The notes under the pieces were generated by a model. It was not told the origin of the DNA. It was given only the letters and a program-made list of their open reading frames with translations, and did not search any database. Shown piece after piece: positions 1 to 6,303 of a DNA stretch of 10,613 nucleotides. Each line of letters starts with the position of its first letter. The first letter of the stretch is position 1. This DNA comes from Acidobacteriota bacterium. Its GTDB lineage: Bacteria > Acidobacteriota > Terriglobia > Bryobacterales > Bryobacteraceae. Both the position numbers and the translations under genes were made by a program. The stretch spans positions 1-10,613 of the forward strand of contig JAEZIJ010000183.1 in the NCBI GenBank assembly GCA_023436715.1, given 5' to 3'.

Positions 1-282
1 TCGCGCGGCGGCCGGCCGGACCTCGCCGGCGGCGACGTGCTGGCTCGCGTTCAGGCTCCCACGCTGCTGATCGCCGGATCGCTGGACACGCCGGTGGTCC
101 ACCTCAACAAACAAGCGTTCGATATGCTGCACGCGGAGAAGCGGCTGGAAATTGTTCCGGGTGCGACACATCTATTCGAAGAAGCGGGTACTCTCGACCG
201 TGTGGCGGCGCTCGCGCGCGAGTGGTTCCAGCTCCATCTGACCGGCCGGACGACTATGACGGCCCGCCCCGGGCCGGAATAG
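1..282 (+). CDS. Alpha/beta hydrolase (dienelactone hydrolase-like), C-terminal fragment
   Basis: The frame is open from base 1 to the TAG at 280-282, so about 93 C-terminal residues are present and the start lies outside the window. The visible part is the last third of an alpha/beta-hydrolase fold. A core beta strand (APTLLIAG) leads to Asp29 of the fragment in GSLDTPV, the usual position of the catalytic acid, and GATHLFEE holds His57, the usual catalytic His; the nucleophile Ser would be upstream. The 'SRGGRPDLAG' opening and 'KRLEIVPGATHLFEE' resemble the small hydrolases annotated as dienelactone-hydrolase-like, which are sometimes fused to a phosphoribosyltransferase domain. Whether such a fusion exists here cannot be seen. 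The substrate is unknown. The DUF362 gene follows after 12 nt on the same strand, so the two are probably co-transcribed. The last 15 or so residues (TGRTTMTARPGPE) look like a disordered tail. Confidence 0.8.
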   Translation, partial: SRGGRPDLAGGDVLARVQAPTLLIAGSLDTPVVHLNKQAFDMLHAEKRLEIVPGATHLFEEAGTLDRVAALAREWFQLHLTGRTTMTARPGPE

Positions 283-294
283 CGGAGGGGGGAC

Positions 295-1212
295 ATGGCG
301 CTGGTCGCGATCACACAGAACCTCGATATTGAAGCTGGGATCGCGCAGGCGCTTCAGCACATGCCGCTCAGCCGGCTGGTGCGCGGCAAACTGATGGCGG
401 TAAAGCCGAACGATACGTGGGCCTCCGCCGAAGACACAACCGGAGTCACGCAACCGGATACCCTGCGCGCCGTCTTGCGGCAGTTGAAGTCTTTCGGGCC
501 GAAGCACATTGTGGTGAGCGGCGGCTCGGGCGCGGCACAGACCACGGACGTGTTCCGAATCAGCGGCATGATGCAGGTGATCGAGGAGGAAGGCGTCGAG
601 TTCTACGACCACAACCGGCCCCCGTTCGCCGAGGTGGCGCTCGAATACATGCCCGAGGTGAACATCACCGGCCCGCAGACGACCGTGATGGTGAATCCGC
701 GCGTGCTCGAATACGACACGCTGATCGCGCTGAGCCAGCTCAAGATGCACGCCATCGCCACAGTCACGCTGGCATTGAAGAACATCGCGATGTCGTTTCC
801 CGCGGCTGATTACTACGGCCACCCCCGGTCTTCGCAGCGGCACGAGAACTTCTTCTTCTCGGACATGCACTCGTTCATCGCGGCGATGGCGCGGCGCTTC
901 CGTCCGGATTTGGCGGTCACCGTGGGGCATCCGGCTATGATCGGAACGGGGCCGCTCGGAGGACACGTGGTGGAAACCGGCATGGTGATCGCCAGCACCG
1001 ATCCGGTGGCGGCGGACGTAGCCGGAGCGCGCCTGCTGGGCTTCGAGTCTCAGGGCGTGCGGTACCTCTGGGAAGCCGGGCGGCTCGAGATCGGCGAGAC
1101 CGATACCAGCCGGATGAACTTCCCGGAAATGAACATCCGGGATGCGATTCAGGCGTTCACGAAGGCCGTCTACGGACGGCGACCGCAACGGAGCGGTTTG
1201 GCTACACCGTGA
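295..1212 (+). CDS. DUF362 domain-containing protein
   Basis: This 305-aa protein spans a full DUF362 domain. Family-typical segments are 'LMAVKPNDTW' (33-42), 'VSGGSGAAQTTDVF' (74-87), 'SQLKMHAIATVTLALKN' (147-163) and 'GTGPLGGHVVETGMVIAST' followed by DPVAADVAGARLLG (217-249). The biochemical role of DUF362 is not established. Many members carry a ferredoxin-like 4Fe-4S domain, but this protein has no cysteine at all, so it cannot bind such clusters through Cys. There is no signal peptide, so it is probably cytoplasmic. The ATG at 295 is chosen because a strong GGAGG-rich Shine-Dalgarno (284-292) sits at correct spacing. It follows the hydrolase fragment by 12 nt, which suggests one operon. 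Its last codons overlap the 3' end of the convergent TIM-barrel gene by 11 bp, and no terminator hairpin is visible at the junction. Family assignment is firm; function is unknown. Confidence 0.87.
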   Translation: MALVAITQNLDIEAGIAQALQHMPLSRLVRGKLMAVKPNDTWASAEDTTGVTQPDTLRAVLRQLKSFGPKHIVVSGGSGAAQTTDVFRISGMMQVIEEEGVEFYDHNRPPFAEVALEYMPEVNITGPQTTVMVNPRVLEYDTLIALSQLKMHAIATVTLALKNIAMSFPAADYYGHPRSSQRHENFFFSDMHSFIAAMARRFRPDLAVTVGHPAMIGTGPLGGHVVETGMVIASTDPVAADVAGARLLGFESQGVRYLWEAGRLEIGETDTSRMNFPEMNIRDAIQAFTKAVYGRRPQRSGLATP

Positions 1213-2071
1213 ACACCTGTTCCACATACATCCTGCTGCGCCGTAGACTCTCTTCGAGTGTCCGCGTGATCGCCGTGCTCTTTTCGTATGCCAGCTCGAC
1301 AACCAGGTATCCCGAAAAACCAGCTTTCCCGATATGGGCGGCCACGCCGCGGTAGTCAATGTCTCCATCGCCCAGATCCTCCGTCCAGACGCCCTGCCGG
1401 GAGTTGCGCAAATGCAGGCTGGCGACACGCTTTGCGGCCTCGCGCAGCAGCGCCATGGGGTCCTGCCCGCCGCGGTAAACCCAGTGAAGGTCGAGGCAGA
1501 GGGGTACGTCGGTCTCATTCAGCAGGAAGCGCCACTCGCGGGCGCCATCGGCCATTTCCGGATTGTGATGGTGCAGAATGAGGCGCGAACCGCGCGCGTG
1601 CAGTTCCCCCGCCAGGCGGCGGACGAAGCGCGCCTCGGTCTTGAGCTCATCGAGGGTCTTGCGCTCCTGCTTGGGGCTCGGGTTGAAGTCGATAATCCGC
1701 GCACCCGCCGAAGCCGCCGCGCCGGCGAGTTCCAGGGTCTTGGCGATCGTCGCCTCGGCCGCGGCAGGTTCGTGCATCGGTCCCCCGTCATAGACGATCG
1801 GGACCTCGATCGCCTCCTTCCTGAGTGCGGCCATCGTGATCTCCCGGACGCGAGACTCGAAAACAGACGACATCAGCTCGACCTGCCCGTAGCCGGCGCG
1901 TTTGATGGCGGCGAGCGCTTCCGGCACGCCCTCAGCAAGCGTTTTCTTTTCCTTCTGGAACTGTTGCGTCCAAACGTAGAACTGGGCGGCCACAGTTGGG
2001 CTGTACTTCGGGACGGCAAGCGCAGCCCCGGCCGCGAGCAGTTCCCGCCGGGTCAGCGGAACGTGTTTCAT
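1202..2071 (-). CDS. Tat-exported sugar phosphate isomerase/epimerase-like TIM-barrel protein
   Basis: This 289-aa protein belongs to the xylose-isomerase-like TIM-barrel (AP endonuclease family 2) group. The N-terminus MKHVPLTRRELLAAGAALA has a twin-arginine motif (R8-R9) and an Ala/Leu-rich segment, so it is probably exported folded by the Tat system. Barrel-strand signatures follow in order: 'YGQVELMSS' (61-69), 'GARIIDFNP' (123-131), 'RLILHHHNPE' (163-172), 'LCLDLHWVYRGG' (191-202), 'VASLHLRNS' (217-225), 'GDGDIDY' (234-240) and 'GYLVVELAY' (254-262). Likely metal or catalytic residues by family analogy are His167-169, Asp194, His196, His220 and Glu259. The substrate is unknown. The frame extends upstream to an ATG at 2170, but I chose the ATG at 2071 because it places the Tat motif at the N-terminus and avoids overlap with the divergent gene. 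No good Shine-Dalgarno precedes this ATG; instead a TATACT box lies 8 nt upstream, hinting at a leaderless or very short leader mRNA. Confidence 0.82.
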   Translation of the reverse strand: MKHVPLTRRELLAAGAALAVPKYSPTVAAQFYVWTQQFQKEKKTLAEGVPEALAAIKRAGYGQVELMSSVFESRVREITMAALRKEAIEVPIVYDGGPMHEPAAAEATIAKTLELAGAAASAGARIIDFNPSPKQERKTLDELKTEARFVRRLAGELHARGSRLILHHHNPEMADGAREWRFLLNETDVPLCLDLHWVYRGGQDPMALLREAAKRVASLHLRNSRQGVWTEDLGDGDIDYRGVAAHIGKAGFSGYLVVELAYEKSTAITRTLEESLRRSRMYVEQVFTV

Positions 2072-2134
2072 GCAAAGGGAGTATATATCATGGGAGCGGG
2101 CCGGGCATGCCCGGTCCCTACAGGAGGAGGTAAC
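2072..2134. promoter_or_regulatory. Divergent intergenic region with AT-rich promoter-like patch
   Basis: These 63 bp separate the starts of the TIM-barrel gene (-) and the membrane-protein gene (+), so both promoters should lie here or just inside the flanking genes. An AT-rich patch (GTATATATCA, 2081-2090) stands out in GC-rich surroundings. Read on the minus strand it gives TATACT (2080-2085), a 5/6 match to a sigma-70 -10 box. No convincing -35 is found 16-18 nt upstream of it (the hexamer there is ATGCCC). On the plus strand a strong AGGAGGAGG (2122-2130) sets the start of the membrane protein. A palindrome (separate entry) lies between the patch and this Shine-Dalgarno. Promoter function is inferred. 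Confidence 0.4.
2098..2117. repeat. GC-rich palindrome CCGGGCATGCCCGG
   Basis: Bases 2101-2114 form a perfect 14-bp palindrome. It extends outward by one G-T mismatch or wobble and two more G-C pairs to 2098-2117. There is no loop, so it would act as a dyad-symmetric protein site or as a cruciform rather than as an ordinary terminator, and no T-tract follows on either strand. It could be an operator for one or both divergent genes. It could equally be one copy of a dispersed REP-like palindrome, since palindromes centred on GGGCATGCCC are common in GC-rich genomes. The sequence alone cannot decide. Confidence 0.5.
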
Positions 2135-2539
2135 ATGGCGACTCATGTCAGGATTCTCGCAATCCTGCACATCGTGTTCGGATCGATGGGGGTCTTGATA
2201 GGTCTTGGGCTTCTGCTGGTCTTTGGCGGCATTGCCGGAATCGTGAACACTTCAGGCGAACCGAATGCCGCAACGACGATTCCCATCCTGGGCCTAATTG
2301 GCGGGATGCTTTTTCTGCTGCTCTTTCTGCTTTCGATTCCGGGCATTATTGCCGGGATAGGGCTGCTGTACTACAAGGAATGGGCGCGGATTCTGACGAT
2401 CGTGCTTTCGGCTCTGGAACTTTTGAACGTGCCGTTCGGCACGGCGCTGGGGGTCTACGGTCTTTGGGTGCTGCTTCAGAACGAGACGATGCAGTTGTTC
2501 AGGAATCCGCCGGTGCGGCCGGCTCCGGTGTACAGGTAG
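2135..2539 (+). CDS. Small multi-pass membrane protein, function unknown
   Basis: This 134-aa protein is strongly hydrophobic. I see a long first membrane segment (about residues 7-37), a second hydrophobic stretch (about 48-80, Gly/Leu/Ile-rich, possibly a tight hairpin of two helices), a charged break 'YYKEWAR' (79-85) and a last segment (about 86-115). The C-terminus (NETMQLFRNPPVRPAPVYR) is short, polar and Pro-rich. The 'KEWARILTIVLSALELLNVP' segment followed by GTALGVYGLWVLL is a pattern I associate with small uncharacterised bacterial inner-membrane proteins, but I cannot name a family with certainty. The same frame is open much further upstream, but that part is a shadow of the opposite-strand gene. 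The ATG at 2135 is set by an excellent AGGAGGAGG (2122-2130) four bases before it. The gene stands alone on its strand, divergent from the TIM-barrel gene and convergent with the receptor gene. Confidence 0.8.
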   Translation: MATHVRILAILHIVFGSMGVLIGLGLLLVFGGIAGIVNTSGEPNAATTIPILGLIGGMLFLLLFLLSIPGIIAGIGLLYYKEWARILTIVLSALELLNVPFGTALGVYGLWVLLQNETMQLFRNPPVRPAPVYR

Positions 2540-2555
2540 GAAAAGCTCGGCGCCC

Positions 2556-2590
2556 AATAAAAAGGGGCAGGCCAAACCACAGCCTGCCCC
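2556..2590 (-). terminator. Intrinsic terminator of the TonB-dependent receptor gene
   Basis: Read on the minus strand, a 9-bp perfect stem GGGGCAGGC / GCCTGCCCC (2582-2590 with 2564-2572) encloses a 9-nt loop and is followed directly by TTTTTATT (2563-2556). It begins 24 nt past the receptor stop codon, so it is placed to end the receptor mRNA. On the plus strand the stem is not followed by a T-tract, so it is probably weak for the convergent membrane-protein gene. Its stem is almost the same as that of the rpoC terminator. Confidence 0.88.
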
Positions 2591-2614
2591 GCTGATTCCT
2601 GCTGTTGAAGTTGC

Positions 2615-5600
2615 TTAGAACTTAAAGCGCAGAGCCATTTGCATGAGGCGTGCGCCGCCCGAACCGTTCGGCCCGATGGTGCTGCTGATCCTGCCAAAGG
2701 AGGCCGGAGTGCCGATGCTCAAGGCAGGATTGCCGAAGTTGACGTTGTTCAACGCGTTGAATGCTTCCGCGCGGAACATCAGCATCTTCGTCTCGGTGAA
2801 CTTGAACGCCTTCGAAAGAGAGGCGTCGATATCGAAGAAGCGCGGCCCCCGGAACGTATTGCGGCCGGCGGTGCCGATGGTGCCTGCCGTGGGGAACGTA
2901 AACATCGCCTTTTGGGCGTCGGTGAAGAAGTACGTGCCGTCCAGGCGCCGGTCAATCGCCCCGATACTCCGGTCGCCGTTGTACACCGCCCAGGCACTCG
3001 CGCTGGCGTTCGGTCCGGTATAGCGGCCAGTGGCGATGGTGAGGGGGCTGCCGCTCTGCCACGTGCTCAGCACGCCGACGTCCCACCCGCCCACGAGCGA
3101 ATCCACCCAGCGGGGAGCCGAACCGAGGAACCGGCGGTTCGTTCCGACCGGGAGCGTGTAGGAGAAGCTGGAGTTGAAGCTGTGCGGGTGGTCGAAGTCG
3201 CTACGCCCGCGGTTGAGCCGGATATTGCGATAGTCCATCACAGTGGAGGCATTCGTGCCATTGCCCTCACTGGCCCAGTTGTCCATGGCCTTGCTGTAGG
3301 TGTAATTGGCCTGGAACTTGAAGGCGCCCTGCTGGCGGCGGAAGCTCACCTGCAGCGAGTTGTAATAACTGCGGCCGTCGTTGGTGCCAAGGAACATGGT
3401 GCTGAACTGCGGAAAATTGCGCAGCAACGTCTGGCTGAGCCCGGCATTGGCATAATTCGCGTAGTAGTTGGTGTCCACCGTGTTGGCGGCAGCTCCCACC
3501 GTGCCGTTCGTCAGGCTGCTCGAACCGATGCGGCTGATCGCGGTTGCCGCCGAACCGAACATCTTGACGAGCATATTATTCGGATCGGTGTTGTTGCGGT
3601 TGGCCGCGAGTTCCTGGAATGCAGCCAGGAATCCGCTGTCGTAGATCTTGGACTGATTCAGGTTGTCCTGGTAGAACAGTTTGACACCGTGTGAACCAAC
3701 GTAGCCCACTTCCAGCACCGTATTGCGGAAGATTTCCCGCTGCACGTTGAAGCTGAACTGGCCGACGTAACCGGTGCGCAGGTTCGGGACCATGACGGCG
3801 CCCGACTGCACGCGGTTGACCGGAACGTCGAGGCTGGGGGCGGCAGGCATCGCGGGAGTGGGCGCGCCGTCGTTGATGCGCAGGTCCGTGCCGTTCTGGT
3901 TAGGATAGGCGTTCTGCGGCGAGTTGAACCCGGGGGTGTTGTTGTCCACCGGGGTGAACACTGCGTTGATCATGCGATCGTAGAAGATGCCTGCGCTGCC
4001 ACGAACGGCCCACTTCCCGTCGCCCTTGGGATCCCACGCGAAGCCGAGCCGCGGCGCGAAGTTATTGAGGTCGTTGTTGTACCAGGCGCCGCCTTTCTGG
4101 ACCGTGATGTTGGTCAATGCGTTGGAGGCATTTATCTTGTCGGCCGGCTGCAGGGCCCCCTGCATGCCGTTCCTGTCGTAGGCAACGCCGTTCAGCTCGT
4201 AGCGAAGACCGGCATTCAGGGTAAACCGCGGGTGCAATTTCCAGTCGTCCTGGATGAAGAAGCCGTACTCGCGCGTCATGGTGCTGCGGAACCGCCGCGT
4301 ACCCGGTTCCTGGAATTTCGTCAGGTCGCTGTAGTAGCGCAAGTAGACGTAGGACATGCGTCCCAGCAGGTCGTTGTAAGCCTGCTCGAACGTGCTGCGG
4401 TCGGTGGAACTGAGGCCCTGCGGGCCGGTGCTCGCCGGAACGGTGTTGCCGTTCGAAACGTAAGTAGTAACGAGCGGCCAGGTGTAGTCCTCGCGCCAGC
4501 CGTCCTGCTGAACAAAACGCAGCGTGAACCCGCCCTTGATCGTGTGGTTACCTTTAACCTTGGTCAGGTTGTCTGTAACATCCCAAATCGGCACGGTGCG
4601 ACCCTGACCGTAATCACTGGGGCCGAGCGGGTCCGTAAACAAGCTGGCGGACATCTGGAGGCCGTGAATGCGCGGGCGCGGGAAATCGCTGTTCGTTCTC
4701 TGCTGCCCAACGCGCAGGTCGTTCACCATGGAGGATCCGATAGTCCAAGTGGAGCCCGCCGAGAATCCTCTCCTGCGGCCGCCGTTCTGGCCCGCGGGGA
4801 GACCGGGGTATGACGCTTCCGCGTTGTTTGCGCCGTCGATCGAATATGACCGCATCCAACTCCAGCGGAAGAATAGACGGTGGTTGTCGGTCAGGTTGTG
4901 GTCTACCTTGAAGGTGTACTGGTCGTTGTAGGCGTTGTTCGGCGCGTTGAAACGATAGCCGCCCGTATTCAGGCCGTCGCCCGCGTCCGTATTGTTGGCG
5001 TCCGGCATCAGGTCGAAGTAGTTCTTTTTCGCCCAGGGGTCCATGCCGATGTGGCGTGGATCGTTGGCGTAGATGTCGTACTGGTTGATGGCGCCGGTCG
5101 AGTCCTTCCAGCGGAAGAGGCCGGAGCGGAGTTCTTTGGTGAGGGTAGTACGATTGACCAGCTTCTCCTGGCGGGTACGGCCGCCTTCATAGCTGCCGAA
5201 AAAGAACGTCCGGTCCTTGATCACGCGGCCCCCGACATCCCCGCCGAAGATGTTACGAATGTACTTCGGAACGCTGAGGCGCTGCTGGTTGCTGAAGTAG
5301 GTGTTCGCATTGAGCGTTGTGTTGCGGAGGTAGTCATACAGGTCGCCATGGAATTCATTGGTGCCAGACCGCGTGATCATCTCCACCTGTGCGCCGGCAT
5401 TGCGCCCGTACTCGGCCTTTCCGCCATTGGTGATGATGCGGAACTCGGCAACGGTGTCGGTAGTGTTGGGCGTCATGGAGAGACCCAGGCGGGGTGCCAC
5501 GGGGTCGTTAACCTCGATGCCGTCCAGGGTGGCATTGTTGGAACCTTGGCGGGTGCCGTTCACGCGCGAAAAGTCGTAACCCGTCGGGTCGATCTGCACG

Positions 5601-6085
5601 CCGGCATTGAATACCGACAGCAGGATGGGGTTGCGGTTGAGCTGCGGCAGCGTGTCGATGTCGCGCAGCGTGACGGAACGACCCACCTGGGCGTCCGCCG
5701 TTTGCACGCGGACCTCCTTGGCTTCCACCTGCACCGAGTCGCTCAACTGGCCCACTTCCAGCGTGAGCACTTCCGTCACGGTGATGCCGACGTTCAGCAT
5801 CAGGTTCGCATTCACAGTCTTCCGGAACCCGGGTGCTTCCGCCGACAGGTTATACGTGGCCGCAGGCAGCGACGCGAATATGTAACGGCCCGACGCGTCC
5901 GCGGTGGTCTCCGTCCTCACCTGCGTCTTGACGTTTACAACTTCAACTTTCGCGCCAGGTACCACGGCGCCTGACGCGTCCTGGACAGTTCCTTCCAGTC
6001 GCGATGTGGCGACCTGGGCCAGGCTTACTGCCGCGATCAGTATCGCGGCCAACAACAACGACACGTGTACTCGAATAGAGCGCAC
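2615..6085 (-). CDS. TonB-dependent receptor, Oar-like, with carboxypeptidase-regulatory-like domain
   Basis: This 1156-aa outer-membrane protein is complete. Residues 1-23 are a Sec signal peptide (MRSIRVHVSLLLAAILIAAV, then SLA|Q). Residues about 28-112 form a carboxypeptidase-regulatory-like beta-sandwich (LEGTVQDASGAVVPGAKVEV... DASGRYIFASLPAATYNLSA... GFRK). The plug follows at about 125-245, with 'RVNGTRQGSNNATLDGIEVN' and 'EFRIITNGGKAEYGRNAGAQ' running into the EMITRSGTNEFHGDLYDYLRN signature. The remaining ~900 residues are an Oar-type beta-barrel ending in ALRFKF, with the terminal Phe expected for BAM insertion. No clear TonB box is seen. Such receptors use TonB-ExbBD energy to import large ligands; acidobacteria encode many paralogs and the ligand here is unknown. 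The GTG start at 6085 is forced: a TAG lies in frame two codons upstream and AAGGAG sits 6 nt before the GTG. A terminator follows the gene, and it is not in an obvious operon. Confidence 0.93.
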   Translation of the reverse strand: MRSIRVHVSLLLAAILIAAVSLAQVATSRLEGTVQDASGAVVPGAKVEVVNVKTQVRTETTADASGRYIFASLPAATYNLSAEAPGFRKTVNANLMLNVGITVTEVLTLEVGQLSDSVQVEAKEVRVQTADAQVGRSVTLRDIDTLPQLNRNPILLSVFNAGVQIDPTGYDFSRVNGTRQGSNNATLDGIEVNDPVAPRLGLSMTPNTTDTVAEFRIITNGGKAEYGRNAGAQVEMITRSGTNEFHGDLYDYLRNTTLNANTYFSNQQRLSVPKYIRNIFGGDVGGRVIKDRTFFFGSYEGGRTRQEKLVNRTTLTKELRSGLFRWKDSTGAINQYDIYANDPRHIGMDPWAKKNYFDLMPDANNTDAGDGLNTGGYRFNAPNNAYNDQYTFKVDHNLTDNHRLFFRWSWMRSYSIDGANNAEASYPGLPAGQNGGRRRGFSAGSTWTIGSSMVNDLRVGQQRTNSDFPRPRIHGLQMSASLFTDPLGPSDYGQGRTVPIWDVTDNLTKVKGNHTIKGGFTLRFVQQDGWREDYTWPLVTTYVSNGNTVPASTGPQGLSSTDRSTFEQAYNDLLGRMSYVYLRYYSDLTKFQEPGTRRFRSTMTREYGFFIQDDWKLHPRFTLNAGLRYELNGVAYDRNGMQGALQPADKINASNALTNITVQKGGAWYNNDLNNFAPRLGFAWDPKGDGKWAVRGSAGIFYDRMINAVFTPVDNNTPGFNSPQNAYPNQNGTDLRINDGAPTPAMPAAPSLDVPVNRVQSGAVMVPNLRTGYVGQFSFNVQREIFRNTVLEVGYVGSHGVKLFYQDNLNQSKIYDSGFLAAFQELAANRNNTDPNNMLVKMFGSAATAISRIGSSSLTNGTVGAAANTVDTNYYANYANAGLSQTLLRNFPQFSTMFLGTNDGRSYYNSLQVSFRRQQGAFKFQANYTYSKAMDNWASEGNGTNASTVMDYRNIRLNRGRSDFDHPHSFNSSFSYTLPVGTNRRFLGSAPRWVDSLVGGWDVGVLSTWQSGSPLTIATGRYTGPNASASAWAVYNGDRSIGAIDRRLDGTYFFTDAQKAMFTFPTAGTIGTAGRNTFRGPRFFDIDASLSKAFKFTETKMLMFRAEAFNALNNVNFGNPALSIGTPASFGRISSTIGPNGSGGARLMQMALRFKF

Positions 6086-6091
6086 AGACTA

Positions 6092-6097
6092 CTCCTT
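6092..6097 (-). promoter_or_regulatory. Shine-Dalgarno AAGGAG that fixes the receptor's GTG start
   Basis: On the minus strand AAGGAG lies 6 nt before the GTG at 6085. It is embedded in an in-frame mini-ORF, ATG AAG GAG TAG (6100 down to 6089), so the ATG at 6100 cannot start the receptor. That ATG has no good Shine-Dalgarno of its own. Confidence 0.8.
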
Positions 6098-6128
6098 CAT
6101 GATCTGGGATTCGACTAACCTGCGTCTA

Positions 6129-6148
6129 GACTTCGTGCGTCCGAAGTC
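6129..6148 (-). promoter_or_regulatory. Leader hairpin upstream of the receptor gene
   Basis: GACTTCG (6129-6135) and CGAAGTC (6142-6148) form a perfect 7-bp inverted repeat around a 6-nt loop. It lies 44-63 nt upstream of the receptor start codon and downstream of the candidate promoter, so it would be in the 5' leader of the mRNA. It has no T-tract, so it is not an intrinsic terminator. It could stabilise the leader or be a protein-binding dyad. Function is inferred only from position. Confidence 0.4.
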
Positions 6149-6161
6149 ACCAACACGGGGA

Positions 6162-6199
6162 TTTATAACTTTGTACCTGAATGTGCGGTGTAAAGTCAA
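6162..6199 (-). promoter_or_regulatory. Candidate promoter of the TonB-dependent receptor
   Basis: On the minus strand TTGACT (6199-6194, 5/6 match to a -35 box) is followed after 18 nt by TACAAA (6175-6170, 4/6 match to a -10 box). A better -10-like TATAAA lies at 6167-6162 but is too far (26 nt) from this -35. The region is AT-rich compared with the genes around it, lies downstream of the rpoC terminator and is 77-114 nt upstream of the receptor start. The exact -10 box is uncertain. Confidence 0.35.
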
Positions 6200-6260
6200 G
6201 GAGAAAAAGATGCTATACGGTGGTTTCCTCACCGATAGACGGCACGGCTCCCAGGCTAGG

Positions 6261-6303
6261 AAACACAAAAAAATATGGGGCAGACCGGAGTCTGCCCCAT
6301 ATT
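6261..6303 (-). terminator. Strong intrinsic terminator of rpoC
   Basis: On the minus strand a 14-bp perfect stem (6303-6290 with 6285-6272; core GGGGCAGAC / GTCTGCCCC) encloses the 4-nt loop TCCG. In RNA this is a C(UCCG)G loop of the very stable UNCG tetraloop class. The stem ends in AUAUU and runs straight into a U-tract (TTTTTTTGTGTTT, 6273-6261). It starts 21 nt past the rpoC stop codon and separates rpoC from the receptor gene on the same strand. On the plus strand the loop would not be UNCG and no T-tract follows, so it is one-directional. Confidence 0.92.

Noticed and set aside
172..1518. A 448-codon open frame on the minus strand across the DUF362 gene
   Set aside because: It is in antisense phase with DUF362, crosses the ends of three better-supported genes, and has low-complexity Arg/His-rich composition.
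1334..2134. An upstream extension of the small membrane protein to about 400 residues
   Set aside because: The extension is antisense to the TIM-barrel gene and non-domain-like, and a strong Shine-Dalgarno sets the start at 2135.
2072..2170. A longer start for the TIM-barrel protein at 2170
   Set aside because: It would bury the twin-arginine signal inside the protein and overlap the divergent membrane-protein gene. The added residues are Cys/Arg-rich and unlike the family.
4880..5974. A 364-codon open frame on the plus strand antisense to the receptor (and a 351-codon one at 2639-3694)
   Set aside because: These are shadows of the receptor reading frame with no family signature; the minus-strand frame has a signal peptide, plug motifs and a barrel end.
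6164..6172. A Bacteroidetes-type promoter box (TAnnTTTG) on the plus strand at TAACTTTG
   Set aside because: The genome does not look like Bacteroidota, there is no matching TTTG box at proper distance, and no supported plus-strand gene follows.
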